From Halorubrum sp. JWXQ-INN 858 (lineage in GTDB: Archaea; Halobacteriota; Halobacteria; Halobacteriales; Haloferacaceae), in contig NZ_WUAX01000008.1 of assembly GCF_009806985.1 (NCBI RefSeq), forward strand, positions 216,012 through 280,011: DNA of 64,000 bases, given 5' to 3'. Positions 18,775 through 27,139 of this stretch are shown in pieces. The notes under the pieces were generated by a model, which had not been told where the DNA came from, did no database searches, and saw nothing but the letters and a program-made list of their open reading frames with translations. The stretch's first letter is position 1. Every line of letters begins with the position of its first letter. A program made the translations under genes and the position numbers.

Positions 18775-19263
18775 ATGGAAGCCGAGCGTGAGGTACTCGA
18801 CGTGTTGGCGCGGAACGCTCGCGAGGACGTCGCCGACATCGCGGCACAGACCGGTCTGGACGCCGACGAGGTCGAGGCCGCGATCGCGGCGCTGGAGGCC
18901 GACGGCGTCGTTCACGGCTACCAGGCGGTCGTCGACTGGGACTCGGTCGACGAGGGGAAGATCCGCGCGCTCGTCGAGATCAACGTCGCGCTGGACCGCG
19001 AGACGGGCTACGACCAGGTCGCCGACCGGATCGCGAAGTTCCCCGCGGTCGACGCCCTCCACCTCGTCTCCGGCGACTACGACTTCGCCGTGGAGGTGCT
19101 CGGGGAGACGATGCAGGACGTCTCGCGGTTCATCTCCGAGCAGGTCGCCCCGATGCCCGAGGTCACCCAGACGGTGACCCACTACATCATGGAGACGTAC
19201 AAGGACGGGGGGATCCGGTTCGAGGACGGCGACGACGACGACCGGCTCTCGGTCTCGCCATGA
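18775..19263 (+). CDS. Lrp/AsnC-family transcriptional regulator
   Basis: A 162-residue protein. The N-terminal helix-turn-helix (residues 1-50, REDVADIAAQTGLDADEVEAAI) is joined to an AsnC/RAM ligand-binding domain (residues 60-145, with HLVSGDYDFAVEVLG). Lrp proteins assemble as dimers to octamers and respond to amino acids. The stop overlaps the ATG of the aminotransferase (ATGA), so regulator and enzyme are coupled and an amino-acid effector is likely. The protein ends in a short acidic tail. Confidence 0.9.
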   Translation: MEAEREVLDVLARNAREDVADIAAQTGLDADEVEAAIAALEADGVVHGYQAVVDWDSVDEGKIRALVEINVALDRETGYDQVADRIAKFPAVDALHLVSGDYDFAVEVLGETMQDVSRFISEQVAPMPEVTQTVTHYIMETYKDGGIRFEDGDDDDRLSVSP

Positions 19264-20399
19264 GGCTGTCCGAGCGCGCGACCGACCTCCCCGAGTCCGG
19301 GATCCGGAAGTTCTTCGAGCTCGCGGAGGCGCGCGACGACGTCATCTCGCTCGGGGTCGGCGAGCCCGACTTCTCCGCGCCGTGGGCCGCGCGGACCGCC
19401 GCCATCGATTCGCTGGAGCGGGGGAAGACCTCCTACACCTCGAACCGCGGGATGGAGCCGCTCCGGGAGGCGATCGCCGACCATCACGAGCGGTACGACC
19501 AGCCGTACGACCCGGCCGAGGAGGTGCTCGTGACGACGGGCGCGAGCGAGGCCGTCGACCTGGCGTTCCGCGCGCTGGTCGACCCCGGCGACGTCGTCGC
19601 CGTCCACGAGCCCACGTACATCTCGTACGCGCCGGGGATCGAGCTCGCGGGCGGCGAGCCCCTGCCGGTGCCGACCCACGCCGCGGACGACTTCGCGCTC
19701 ACGCGCGAGGGGCTCGCGGCGGCGGGCGCGGACGCGGCCGACGTGCTCGTGCTGTGCTACCCGAACAACCCCACGGGCGCGACGATGACCGACGAGGAGC
19801 TCGCCGAGGTGGCGGCGTTCTGCCGCGAGCACGACCTCCGGGTGATCGCCGACGAGATCTACGCCGCGCTCACCTACGGCGGCGACCACGCGTCGATCGC
19901 GACGCAGCCGGGGATGCGCGAGCGGACCGTCGTCATCAACGGCTTCTCGAAGGCGTACGCGATGACCGGGCTCCGGCTCGGCTACGCGCTCGGCCCGGCC
20001 GACGCGGTCGACGCGATGAACCGGATCCACCAGTACACGATGCTGTCCGCCCCGACGACGGCCCAGTACGCCGCGTTGGAGGCGCTCGAACGCTGTGACG
20101 ACGAAGTCCGGGAGATGGTCGGCGAGTACAACCGCCGTCGCCGGCTCGTCGTCTCGCGATTCAACGCGATGGGGCTCGACACGTTCGAGCCGACCGGCGC
20201 GTTCTACGCGTTCCCTCGCTGTGGCGGCGACGACGAGGCGTTCGCCGAGGCGCTCCTCGAAGAGCAGGGCGTCGCGGTCGTCCCGGGCTCCGTCTTCGGC
20301 GCGGGCGGCGAAGGGCACCTCCGCGTCTCCTACGCCACGTCCATGCGCGAACTGAAGGCAGCGACCGATCGGATCGCCGATTTCGTGGCGAACCGGTAG
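19260..20399 (+). CDS. PLP-dependent aminotransferase, class I/II (AspC-like)
   Basis: A 379-residue fold-type I aminotransferase. The substrate-side N terminus is LGVGEPDFSAPWAAR. CYPNNPTGATM carries the conserved Asn, ADEIYAAL the PLP-binding Asp, and NGFSKAYAMTGLRLGY the Schiff-base Lys and phosphate-binding Arg. A conserved Arg near the C terminus (EGHLRVSYA) would bind the substrate carboxylate. The substrate (aspartate, aromatic or branched-chain amino acid) cannot be fixed from sequence. It is translated with the preceding Lrp regulator, which probably controls it. Confidence 0.92.
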   Translation: MRLSERATDLPESGIRKFFELAEARDDVISLGVGEPDFSAPWAARTAAIDSLERGKTSYTSNRGMEPLREAIADHHERYDQPYDPAEEVLVTTGASEAVDLAFRALVDPGDVVAVHEPTYISYAPGIELAGGEPLPVPTHAADDFALTREGLAAAGADAADVLVLCYPNNPTGATMTDEELAEVAAFCREHDLRVIADEIYAALTYGGDHASIATQPGMRERTVVINGFSKAYAMTGLRLGYALGPADAVDAMNRIHQYTMLSAPTTAQYAALEALERCDDEVREMVGEYNRRRRLVVSRFNAMGLDTFEPTGAFYAFPRCGGDDEAFAEALLEEQGVAVVPGSVFGAGGEGHLRVSYATSMRELKAATDRIADFVANR

Positions 20400-20574
20400 G
20401 GAGGCCGGACGGCCGTCGCGGAACGGTCAGCCCGCGGACCGGTCGGCCCGTGGAACGGTCCGGCTTCGCTCTCGCGTTCCGGGCCCACACGCTGGCGGGT
20501 TCTGGAACGTTCAACTCTCCGTGAATTCCCTCGCGTTTGGGAACGACTAACACGTGACTCGGGTACCGTTCGGT

Positions 20575-21729
20575 ATGGAGTTCCAGCTCTCCGACGAACA
20601 ACGGCAGCTTCGGGAGGAGGTTCGCCGGTTCGCCGACGAGGAGATCCGGCCGGTCGCAAGCGAGTACGACGTCGCCGAGGCGTACCCACACGAGGTGATG
20701 GAGGCGGCCGCGGAGATGGGGCTGTTGGCCCCGCACGTGCCGGTCGAGTACGGCGGCGTCGGCTACAGCGCCCTGGAGAACGCGATCCTCACCGAGGAGC
20801 TGTTCGCGGCCGACCCGGGGATCGGCCTGTGTGTGTCCAGCGCCGGCTTCGGCGCGGAGGCGATCATGGAGTTCGGCACCGACGAGCAGAAGGAGGCGAT
20901 CCTCCCCGCGGTCACCGACGGCGACGCCGTCATGGGGTCCGCGATCAGCGAGCCCCAGGCGGGATCCGACGTCACCTCGGTGGCGACCCGCGCGGAGAAG
21001 GACGGCGACGAGTGGGTCATCAACGGATCGAAGATGTGGATCACGAACGGGACGGTCGCGGACTACTTCGTCGTCGTCTGCGAGACGGATCCCGAGATAG
21101 AGGACCGGTACTCGGGCTACTCACAGGTCCTCGTCGAGGCGGACCGCGACGGGCTGACCCGCGAGAAGATCACCGGCAAGCTCGGGATCCGCGCGAGCGA
21201 CACCGCCGAGCTGGTGTTCGACGACGTGCGCGTCCCCGAGGAGAACCTGATCGGCCAGCGCGGGATGGGCTTTCTCCAGTTGATGCAGTTCTTCGACGAG
21301 ACGCGCACCGCGGTGGCGGCACAGGGGGTTGGCATCGCGCGGGGTGCGGCCGAGCGCGCCCTCGACTACGCGGAGGAGCGCGAGCAGTTCGGCCGCCCGA
21401 TCAGCGACTTCCAGGCGATCAAACACAAGCTCGCGGAGATGTACACGGACACGGAGGCCGCCCGGTGGCTCACCTACCGCTCCGCGTGGGCGGTCGACAA
21501 CGAGTCGAGCGAGCTGACGGCGCTGGCGTCGATGGCCAAGGAGTTCGCCTCGCGAGTCGCCGTCGACGTCGCCGACGAGGCCGTCCAGGTCCACGGCGGG
21601 GCCGGCTTCGTCAACGACCACGACGTCGAGCGGTTCTACCGCGACGCGAAGATCACCCAGATCTACGAGGGGACGACTGAGATCCAGAAGAACATCATCG
21701 CCCGCGAGCTGCTCGGAGAGGGCTTTTAA
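20575..21729 (+). CDS. Acyl-CoA dehydrogenase
   Basis: A 384-residue flavoprotein of full family length. The two classic signatures are present: GSAISEPQAGSDV with WITNG near the FAD site, and QFGRPISDFQAIKHKLAEM. The C-terminal catalytic segment is YEGTTEIQKNIIAREL, where the Glu of YEG is the likely catalytic base. It oxidises acyl-CoA to enoyl-CoA, passing electrons to an electron-transfer flavoprotein. The ATG at 20575 is chosen over one seven codons upstream because MEFQLSDEQRQL is the usual family start. It is the last host gene before the inserted island. Confidence 0.92.
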   Translation: MEFQLSDEQRQLREEVRRFADEEIRPVASEYDVAEAYPHEVMEAAAEMGLLAPHVPVEYGGVGYSALENAILTEELFAADPGIGLCVSSAGFGAEAIMEFGTDEQKEAILPAVTDGDAVMGSAISEPQAGSDVTSVATRAEKDGDEWVINGSKMWITNGTVADYFVVVCETDPEIEDRYSGYSQVLVEADRDGLTREKITGKLGIRASDTAELVFDDVRVPEENLIGQRGMGFLQLMQFFDETRTAVAAQGVGIARGAAERALDYAEEREQFGRPISDFQAIKHKLAEMYTDTEAARWLTYRSAWAVDNESSELTALASMAKEFASRVAVDVADEAVQVHGGAGFVNDHDVERFYRDAKITQIYEGTTEIQKNIIARELLGEGF

Positions 21730-21866
21730 GCGTCGACACCGCCGGCCGTCCGTCGAACCCCACGCCCTCGCCACCTTATACGTGAGTCGGCGCGCGCGAT
21801 CCCGCCGGCGACCGAACGGGAGCCGGCGAGCGCGCGAAGTCGTCGGACTCCGTCCGATTGCTCGAA
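21730..21866. other. Host intergenic sequence before the island
   Basis: GC-rich sequence downstream of the acyl-CoA dehydrogenase gene. No gene is seen. Composition shifts abruptly to AT-rich at about 21860. Confidence 0.5.
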
Positions 21867-21877
21867 AATCTCCGATT
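21867..21877 (+). repeat. Candidate left attachment repeat
   Basis: AATCTCCGATT at the GC/AT transition matches AATCTTCGATT at 37039-37049 in 10 of 11 bases, in the same orientation. This is consistent with a short att core, though such a short repeat could arise by chance. Confidence 0.35.
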
Positions 21878-21887
21878 ATCGATTGAA

Positions 21888-21906
21888 AATATAGCATAAT
21901 TATATA
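21888..21906 (+). repeat. Left island-end repeat that includes the integrase-operon TATA box
   Basis: These 19 bases match 37008-37026 at 17 positions, consensus AATATAGCAWAWTTATATA. The terminal TTATATA lies about 28 bases before the ATG at 21931, so this copy probably also serves as the promoter of the integrase operon, with a leaderless transcript. Confidence 0.5.
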
Positions 21907-21930
21907 CAACCCTAGCACGTCTATAGCGAT

Positions 21931-22515
21931 ATGGGCGAAAGGATGCAAGTCAACTTTCGAGTTGATGAAGAGCAGAAAGATGATTGGGAGAGATACATCG
22001 ATCAGACGGGGAAATACAGTAGTCTCACGGGGTTGATTCGGACTGCTGTAGAAAAAGAGATCAACGACGATCAAACAGCAACCCCTACTGAATCACCTGC
22101 GATTTCAGCCGATCTCCAAGATCTACAAGACGACATCGATCGTATTCAGAAAGACGTTCGATGGCTTCGAGATCAGCGTCAACAGAGAGTGGACATTTCC
22201 GAACTTGCTCAGGAAGTGTACGATCATCTGGAGCCATTACCTAAACCAACAGCCGAGAACGAGGTTCCCAGTTCAGCAGAAATGGATCCCAAAGAGTACC
22301 GTCGTAAGGAGGCGGCCAGAACAGTGATCCTTCCTTCCGATAGTGGTAAAGCAGATGACTCTCGGATAAACTGGCAAACACCAGGACGAATAGCAGATCG
22401 AATTGATTCGACCGAATCGTATGTTCAAGACGCAATCGAGCATCTTCAGGATCAACTTCTGCCAATTGTTGAGGTAGAGGTGGATGGTCGATCTCACTTC
22501 TTCAAGGAGGAATGA
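21931..22515 (+). CDS. Ribbon-helix-helix-like DNA-binding protein, first gene of the integrase operon
   Basis: A 194-residue protein. Residues 5-48 fit a ribbon-helix-helix fold: beta strand MQVNFRVDEE, then helices DDWERYIDQTG and SSLTGLIRTAVEKEI. A coiled-coil segment (about 60-85, DLQDLQDDIDRIQKDVRWLRDQ) follows. The C-terminal 60 residues could be a second, winged-helix-like domain (TPGRIADRIDSTESYVQDAIEHL). It ends one base before the integrase start, so it may be a regulator or a recombination directionality factor. Some archaeal provirus integrases work with co-transcribed helper proteins; whether this is such a helper is inference. Confidence 0.7.
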   Translation: MGERMQVNFRVDEEQKDDWERYIDQTGKYSSLTGLIRTAVEKEINDDQTATPTESPAISADLQDLQDDIDRIQKDVRWLRDQRQQRVDISELAQEVYDHLEPLPKPTAENEVPSSAEMDPKEYRRKEAARTVILPSDSGKADDSRINWQTPGRIADRIDSTESYVQDAIEHLQDQLLPIVEVEVDGRSHFFKEE

Positions 22516-22516
22516 G

Positions 22517-23473
22517 ATGCACGAGAAAATGATTTCCTTTGTCGAGATCCTCCGGGGGATGGACAAAGCCTCTAGCACCGTCGATGAGTATGAGAAAGGT
22601 CTAAAACTCTATTCCTCATGGCTTGAGTCCCAAGATCTGGAACCAGCGGACGTGACAACTCGTGAGCTTCAACGGTATCTTGGTTGGCTCAAAGCTGAGA
22701 AGGGATATGCTCCTAAAACGATCCGACTGAAGTTTGTTGCTGTGAATCAGTTCCACCAAGACCTCGCCAGTACAGGTGATGGTGAGACGAATCCTGCTGA
22801 GGATGTCACCGTCACAGATTATGCTCCAAAACGAACTCGAAAAGAGGAATCAAGCAAGGAACGAAGACACTGGTTGAGCAAGGAAGACGTTGAGAAGCTA
22901 GTAAAGAACGTACCGAGTCCTCAGGTACGAAACCGCCTCATCGTTCTCTTTCAGTATTTCACAGGACTCCGGCGACAGGAGGTCTGCGATGTAAAAATCT
23001 CGGATCTCGATCGTGAGCAGCGCAAGGCACAGGTGAGAGGGAAGAATGGGAAAGTTCACACAGCAAAGTGGCAGCCGAAGCTCGACGGATTACTAACGGC
23101 TTGGCTGGATATGGGCCACAGAGATGCTTCCCCATACGCGCGTGAGAGTGATTTCCTCTTTGTCACTGAATCAGGCCCCCAATTGAGTGGAAGTCATCTC
23201 AATAATATTGTAAAACAGGCAGCAGAGAACGCAGGTATCCAAGAGGTTGTATACGTAAATGCGGGGGGATCCAATCAGTACAAGATCACTTCACACACGC
23301 TCCGTCACTCATTCGCTATGCATTGGTTAGAGAACGGAGGTTCACTCGAAGGACTCTCAAAAAACTTAGCACACTCTTCGGTCACTACTACGGAGATCTA
23401 CGGGGAAATCCTCGAAGAACGCGCGAGCGAGGAATACGAACAATTCGCACCGGATGTCAATTTCTCATTCTGA
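22517..23473 (+). CDS. int: Tyrosine recombinase / phage-type integrase
   Basis: A 318-residue protein. The N-terminal SAM-like core-binding domain (residues 1-100) has SSTVDEYEKGLKLYSSWL and APKTIRLKFVAVNQFHQDL. The catalytic domain has Arg in FTGLRRQEV, H-x-x-R in HTLRHSFAMHW, a second His in LAHSSVTTTEIYGEI and the Tyr nucleophile in that last motif, so all key residues are present. The start at 22517 has AAGGAGG seven bases upstream, unusual among the otherwise leaderless genes here and consistent with internal translation from an operon mRNA. It is the probable integrase of this island. Confidence 0.92.
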   Translation: MHEKMISFVEILRGMDKASSTVDEYEKGLKLYSSWLESQDLEPADVTTRELQRYLGWLKAEKGYAPKTIRLKFVAVNQFHQDLASTGDGETNPAEDVTVTDYAPKRTRKEESSKERRHWLSKEDVEKLVKNVPSPQVRNRLIVLFQYFTGLRRQEVCDVKISDLDREQRKAQVRGKNGKVHTAKWQPKLDGLLTAWLDMGHRDASPYARESDFLFVTESGPQLSGSHLNNIVKQAAENAGIQEVVYVNAGGSNQYKITSHTLRHSFAMHWLENGGSLEGLSKNLAHSSVTTTEIYGEILEERASEEYEQFAPDVNFSF

Positions 23474-23731
23474 CTACATTTGGTATTTTTTGTAGTCATT
23501 ATCCGCAATGAAATCCATCGCACCGAGCCACCAGTTCCAACTCTCCTTGAGTGGTCGATCCGCAGATCCCAGCTTTTCGGCTAAAAATGTCGCAGTCAAC
23601 TCGTTATTAGAATCTTCCTCGAATTGTCCCGACTGATGTAACCGCATCGCCTGGGTGACTACTCTATCCAGAACGGCAGGATCGGGATTGAATCTCTTTT
23701 TCAAGTCATCCCGGAGTTCCTCTTCATTCAT
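23474..23731 (-). CDS. Small acidic protein of unknown function, convergent with integrase
   Basis: 85 residues, mostly helical by composition, with a C-terminal aromatic patch (LKESWNWWLGAMDFI) and no cysteine or known motif. It starts with ATG and abuts the integrase stop with no spacer. The ATG overlaps the TGA of a short upstream frame (ATGA), suggesting coupling to a leader gene. The position beside int suggests a role in excision or regulation, but nothing in the sequence proves it. Confidence 0.55.
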   Translation of the reverse strand: MNEEELRDDLKKRFNPDPAVLDRVVTQAMRLHQSGQFEEDSNNELTATFLAEKLGSADRPLKESWNWWLGAMDFIADNDYKKYQM

Positions 23732-23853
23732 TTCTGGACCTCTTCGCTACTCCCTGCCGAGAATCGTTGTTCTCGTATTCTATCATCGGTATCAGCATGG
23801 AGCACATTCGGAGCAGCCTTAGTACTTGCTCTAACACACACTGTGTAACGCAC
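23728..23853 (-). CDS. Possible 41-residue peptide coupled to the downstream small protein
   Basis: A GTG-started frame that ends in a 4-bp ATGA overlap with the 23731 gene. A TATA-like CCTTATA on this strand (23888-23896) lies at the right distance for a start near 23853. The predicted peptide is polar and has no known motif. The frame runs upstream to 24018 but there overlaps an opposing gene and is unlikely to be coding. Support is limited to the overlap and the promoter spacing. Confidence 0.3.
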   Translation of the reverse strand: MRYTVCVRASTKAAPNVLHADTDDRIREQRFSAGSSEEVQK

Positions 23854-23887
23854 TTTTTCAAAAGAACGTGTTAAAGTTGTAACATCT

Positions 23888-23896
23888 GTATAAGGA
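23888..23896. promoter_or_regulatory. TATA element, possibly bidirectional
   Basis: TGTATAAGG lies about 33 bases before the ATG at 23925 on the plus strand. Its complement CCTTATACA lies about 38 bases before a GTG at 23853 on the minus strand. Confidence 0.4.
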
Positions 23897-23924
23897 TCGC
23901 TGGAAGGTACGAATCGATGAGCAG

Positions 23925-24155
23925 ATGCCTGATGGAGAGCAAAGTGGGCCATTTGAAGAGCAACAATCAGATGAAGATATTCTAGCGTTTGTGCGAGAGA
24001 ACGAGGTTGTAACAACAAGAGAGGTAGCGGATCACTTTGATTACCACCTTCAAACCGCTCGAAGGCGATTGAAATCGCTTGAGCGAGAAGAGGAAATCAA
24101 TATGAAGGATGTCGGGAAGCGGTTCGTGTGGTGGGTCCCAAGGGATAGACTATAG
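23925..24155 (+). CDS. Small winged-helix DNA-binding protein
   Basis: 76 residues. After an acidic N terminus, DEDILAFVRENEVVTTREVADHFDYHLQTARRRLKSLEREEEI is a textbook helix-turn-helix plus wing; GKRFVWWVPRDRL closes the domain. Such mini-regulators are common in haloarchaeal plasmids and proviruses. No effector domain is present, so it probably acts as a simple repressor, perhaps of the integrase neighbourhood. Confidence 0.75.
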   Translation: MPDGEQSGPFEEQQSDEDILAFVRENEVVTTREVADHFDYHLQTARRRLKSLEREEEINMKDVGKRFVWWVPRDRL

Positions 24156-24174
24156 GAACGTCACCCGCTTCGTT

Positions 24175-24187
24175 AGAAAGCCGCCTA
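24175..24187 (+). repeat. Short repeat shared with the far side of the RM region (copy 1)
   Basis: AGAAAGCCGCCTA is identical to 35034-35046. Both copies are followed within about 35 bases by ATATTC(A/G)TC and lie close to a small winged-helix gene. The pair brackets about 10.9 kb holding the RM system and the unknown genes. Confidence 0.5.
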
Positions 24188-24442
24188 GCGCCGTCTGTCC
24201 CGCCGTCTATATTCGTCAACGTGGTTGGAAGGTTCAATAGAATTGTCGCACAGCGGCCACACACGACGGCAGAAAGTCGGGGGGTGATTTCTACCCTCCT
24301 CTTATATACCCTGTACCTCGTGCTCAGGTGCGAGCCTATGTCACGTGGTCCTTTTGGCGGTCCTCGGCCGATGTTATCGATCGACTGTCTTCTGACGGTT
24401 AAAGAGTACACCGCAGTACCTTCTCCCACGATCTCGGGAGGG

Positions 24443-24976
24443 ATGTCTGCGGATCGAACCGACGAGTTCCGACGAGCTGTAGAGGATCATCTTCCGGTTG
24501 ATGCGTTTACCTTTGATCCGCACCCAATACAGCCGGATTTCTTTGGTGACGTGATGAGGGCGGAACTCGATACAGATCGGCTCCCACTGAATCAGTACCT
24601 GAAGTTTGTAGATGGTTATGCTCGACTATTGGGAGTCGAGGATCGGCGGATCATTAACACAGGAATAGATGCTCGAACGACAATCGAGAACCGTGTTCCT
24701 CGGCCGTTGGCTGATACTGATGTGCTAGTTGCTATTCTCATTGAGATGGGATATTCTGGAGAAATAATATCCGAGCAACAGCTCAACTCAATTGAAGAAT
24801 CGTTATCTTGGGTAGCTGATCTGGTTGCGCAAGAAGACAGGATCCAGATCCAACATCACGGTGGTCCGAATGATTTAGTTAATGAACAGATATTAGGCCT
24901 TATTAATGCTATATCAAAGATTCTCACAGAGACTGATGATGTGATCATTAGTTGTAGTACCGCTGAAAACGTCTAA
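24443..24976 (+). CDS. Protein of unknown function
   Basis: 177 residues, acidic and mostly helical by composition, with no membrane segment or recognised motif. Notable stretches are DAFTFDPHPIQPDFFGDVMR near the N terminus and QYLKFVDGYARLLGVEDRR. The ATG at 24443 follows GGGAGGG, whereas an upstream TATA box (TTATATA, 24302-24308) would suit an ATG at 24338, giving 35 extra residues. The frame is open to 24221. It converges with the next gene, which is also unknown. Confidence 0.55.
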   Translation: MSADRTDEFRRAVEDHLPVDAFTFDPHPIQPDFFGDVMRAELDTDRLPLNQYLKFVDGYARLLGVEDRRIINTGIDARTTIENRVPRPLADTDVLVAILIEMGYSGEIISEQQLNSIEESLSWVADLVAQEDRIQIQHHGGPNDLVNEQILGLINAISKILTETDDVIISCSTAENV

Positions 24977-24988
24977 GCGATTCAAAAC

Positions 24989-25780
24989 TCAGTCATCACC
25001 GAATAGATTCCGCAGTACCCCAATTGCGGTATCTCGAATAATACGACTTTCTTCTTCTTCTTTGTCCTCTACCTCTTCCTCATCGACGGAGTAATTAAAC
25101 CCAAACCTACCGCTATCTAGCAACTCCTGAATATTTCCTTCAGTATCGCGTGCTCTGACGAAGCTTAAAAATGATAGAGCTACAAATCCTTTTATCATAT
25201 CTACCTTCTTCAAATTATTATTTTTGTGGCCGACACTGAATATCGAATTATCTGCCTCTATTCCGGTCTCTTCTACCATTTCTACAATATCATCATCTGG
25301 CCAAGATGGGTTTGGCTCATGATCTCCAATTTCATCGAGTTTTACTTTTCTGACCTTCTCTCTATTTTTGTAGAACCATCTCATTTGTTCCAAATCAAAT
25401 TCGTCATAGCGATCGTATTCATATCCTGTGTCAAAGTTTCTAAACATATGGTTTAGCGCATCGACATCAGAGACGCCCCTGCGGGAAGCAAATGCGTAAT
25501 TGCCGTTATCTAATAGTAGGAAGCGCATTGAACGAGCGATAAATTGCTTTGCCTCTATTATGTCATCCTCATCATCAAATACGGAGACATCTCTCGGAAC
25601 TTCTTTGACAAATCTAAAGTATACATAATCATCACCCACTCTAACATCTCTAGCACTTTTCCGGTTTCCAGACTCACCGACTGTTCCTAAATCTTCTAAC
25701 TCTTGAGCTATTAGTTCCAGCTGAGGAAGAGATCGATCCGTAGCATCGACCTGACCGAACCGAAATCTTACGCGCGACAT
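24989..25780 (-). CDS. Soluble protein of unknown function, divergent from a membrane protein
   Basis: 263 residues. A beta-rich first third (RVRFRFGQVDATDRSL, DDYVYFRFVKEVP) is followed by a helical middle and a charged tail (DEEEVEDKEEEESRIIRDT). It is AT-rich, with a cluster of Tyr/Phe residues around residues 115-140. No nuclease, ATPase or membrane motif is recognised. The gene shares a TTTAAA promoter core with the divergent membrane-protein gene at 25836, so the two are probably expressed together. It may be half of a two-component defence or toxin-antitoxin-like unit; that is speculation from context. Confidence 0.6.
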   Translation of the reverse strand: MSRVRFRFGQVDATDRSLPQLELIAQELEDLGTVGESGNRKSARDVRVGDDYVYFRFVKEVPRDVSVFDDEDDIIEAKQFIARSMRFLLLDNGNYAFASRRGVSDVDALNHMFRNFDTGYEYDRYDEFDLEQMRWFYKNREKVRKVKLDEIGDHEPNPSWPDDDIVEMVEETGIEADNSIFSVGHKNNNLKKVDMIKGFVALSFLSFVRARDTEGNIQELLDSGRFGFNYSVDEEEVEDKEEEESRIIRDTAIGVLRNLFGDD

Positions 25781-25800
25781 AGTGGTCAATTAGATAGACA

Positions 25801-25808
25801 GTTTAAAA
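25801..25808. promoter_or_regulatory. Shared bidirectional TATA core
   Basis: GTTTAAAA contains the palindrome TTTAAA. It lies about 25 bases from the ATG at 25780 (minus) and about 30 bases from the ATG at 25836 (plus), the proper spacing for leaderless transcripts both ways. Confidence 0.4.
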
Positions 25809-25835
25809 TTCTATCCCTACATAGATGTTAAAAGG

Positions 25836-26369
25836 ATGGTGGATAGTACTTATGAGAAAGATCTGGTTCTGGCGGCTTCGATAACTATACTTGTTGGAGC
25901 CCTCTCCCATCTGGATTTATTAACAATAACGCCTATCTCACCTGCGTTAGCTGCGGGTATTTTCACTGTCATTGTAGGCACAATGGGAACATTGTTTTCG
26001 ATAATATCACTATACGGTGAGGTTATTGCTGCCGCAAAAGAGAAGAGCGAAACAGGTGGGGCTGAATCTCAAGGTGATAACGAAGGATCAGCGAGTGAAG
26101 ACGCAACCGAGAACAAGAAAAACTTCTTGCGGCATCTAAAAAGAACCTTCTCAGTGCCTGTAAAAATAGCCGTATCTGGATTTATAATCGCAGTTTTATC
26201 GAATATTTATAAAGTTAACATCCCTACTGATGTTTCTGTTCTGTTTACGATCAATGAATGGTTCTCACTCATGATGACCTTCTTGTTGATGTATGCTATC
26301 CTTTCATTTTGGGAGGCCTTTTCCTTCGTACTCCGGACTGTGCTTCTAATGGAATCGAGCAGCGAGTAG
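25836..26369 (+). CDS. Four-helix membrane protein of unknown function
   Basis: 177 residues with a symmetric plan. Two hydrophobic segments (about 10-30 and 36-60) come first, then a charged cytoplasmic-type loop of roughly 40 residues (KEKSETGGAESQGDNEGSAS), then two more segments (about 108-125 and 137-165). There is no signal peptide and no known transporter motif. Small multi-helix proteins paired with a soluble partner are often effectors in anti-phage systems, but no specific family is recognised here. Confidence 0.6.
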   Translation: MVDSTYEKDLVLAASITILVGALSHLDLLTITPISPALAAGIFTVIVGTMGTLFSIISLYGEVIAAAKEKSETGGAESQGDNEGSASEDATENKKNFLRHLKRTFSVPVKIAVSGFIIAVLSNIYKVNIPTDVSVLFTINEWFSLMMTFLLMYAILSFWEAFSFVLRTVLLMESSSE

Positions 26370-26453
26370 CAATCCGTAGAACTGGAGACAGTATGATGAT
26401 AATTTACTACTCTAATAGTAAGTTTAATACTGGTACAACTCTTGTGGGGAACG

Positions 26454-27107
26454 ATGTCAACCGCATGCTATGTCCGGGTTTCCACTGAGGAGCAGAACCT
26501 AGAGAGACAACTTCAGAGTGTTCAATCATATTCGGAGGATAAACTGGATACAGTGCTTAGTGATCTCCAAATATTCCGAGACAAATCAACTGGTACAGAT
26601 ACTTCTCGTTCAGGATACCGTGATATGATGGAAACACTGGAAAAGGAGGATATTGAGCACATTGTAGTCCATGAAATATCTAGGCTAGCACGTTCACTCC
26701 AAGACCTCGAACGAACCGTTTCAAGAATCACTGATAATGGGGCAGCGATCCATTTCGTTCGAGATGGTCTTTCCTTTGGGGATGAAAAGGAACGACCGAT
26801 GCATCGTCTCCAGATGCAGATGCTCGGAGCTTTCGCTGAGTGGCAGGCTCGAGTGAAGCAAATGAATACGAAGGAAGGAATCGCAGCTCGACAAGACGAG
26901 GATGACTACCACCATGGTAGACCTCCGCTGGGATTTGAGAAGGATGGTGGGCGGTTGATTGAAGGATCGAACTACGACCGAGTCTGTGCTGTGCTAGATA
27001 TGGTACAGAAGGAAGATCTGTCAAAGCGGAAAGCAGCCATGAAATTGGATACCTCTAGAACAACTGTTACGCGTGCTCTAGAGCGGAATCAGCTATATGG
27101 GCTCTAA
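26454..27107 (+). CDS. Serine recombinase (resolvase/invertase family)
   Basis: A 217-residue protein. Resolvase catalytic domain at residues 1-140: ACYVRVSTEEQNLERQ with the nucleophile Ser10, STGTDTSRSGYRDM, VHEISRLARSLQDL with the conserved Arg residues, and LGAFAEWQARVKQMNTKEGI. A short C-terminal helix-turn-helix follows (LSKRKAAMKLDTSRTTVTRAL). A TATA-like TTTAATA at 26423-26429 is 28 bases upstream of the ATG, so the transcript is probably leaderless. It could resolve multimers, invert a segment or mobilise cargo; no obvious paired recombination site was found beside it. Confidence 0.88.
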   Translation: MSTACYVRVSTEEQNLERQLQSVQSYSEDKLDTVLSDLQIFRDKSTGTDTSRSGYRDMMETLEKEDIEHIVVHEISRLARSLQDLERTVSRITDNGAAIHFVRDGLSFGDEKERPMHRLQMQMLGAFAEWQARVKQMNTKEGIAARQDEDDYHHGRPPLGFEKDGGRLIEGSNYDRVCAVLDMVQKEDLSKRKAAMKLDTSRTTVTRALERNQLYGL

Positions 27108-27139
27108 TATATCGTGTCGAGATATCATCTCATTTACAG

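Noticed and set aside
24989..26369. Assignment of the divergent pair to the Kiwa defence system
   Set aside because: Size and membrane topology are loosely similar, but the genes are divergent rather than in an operon and I recognise no DUF4868 or KwaA signature.
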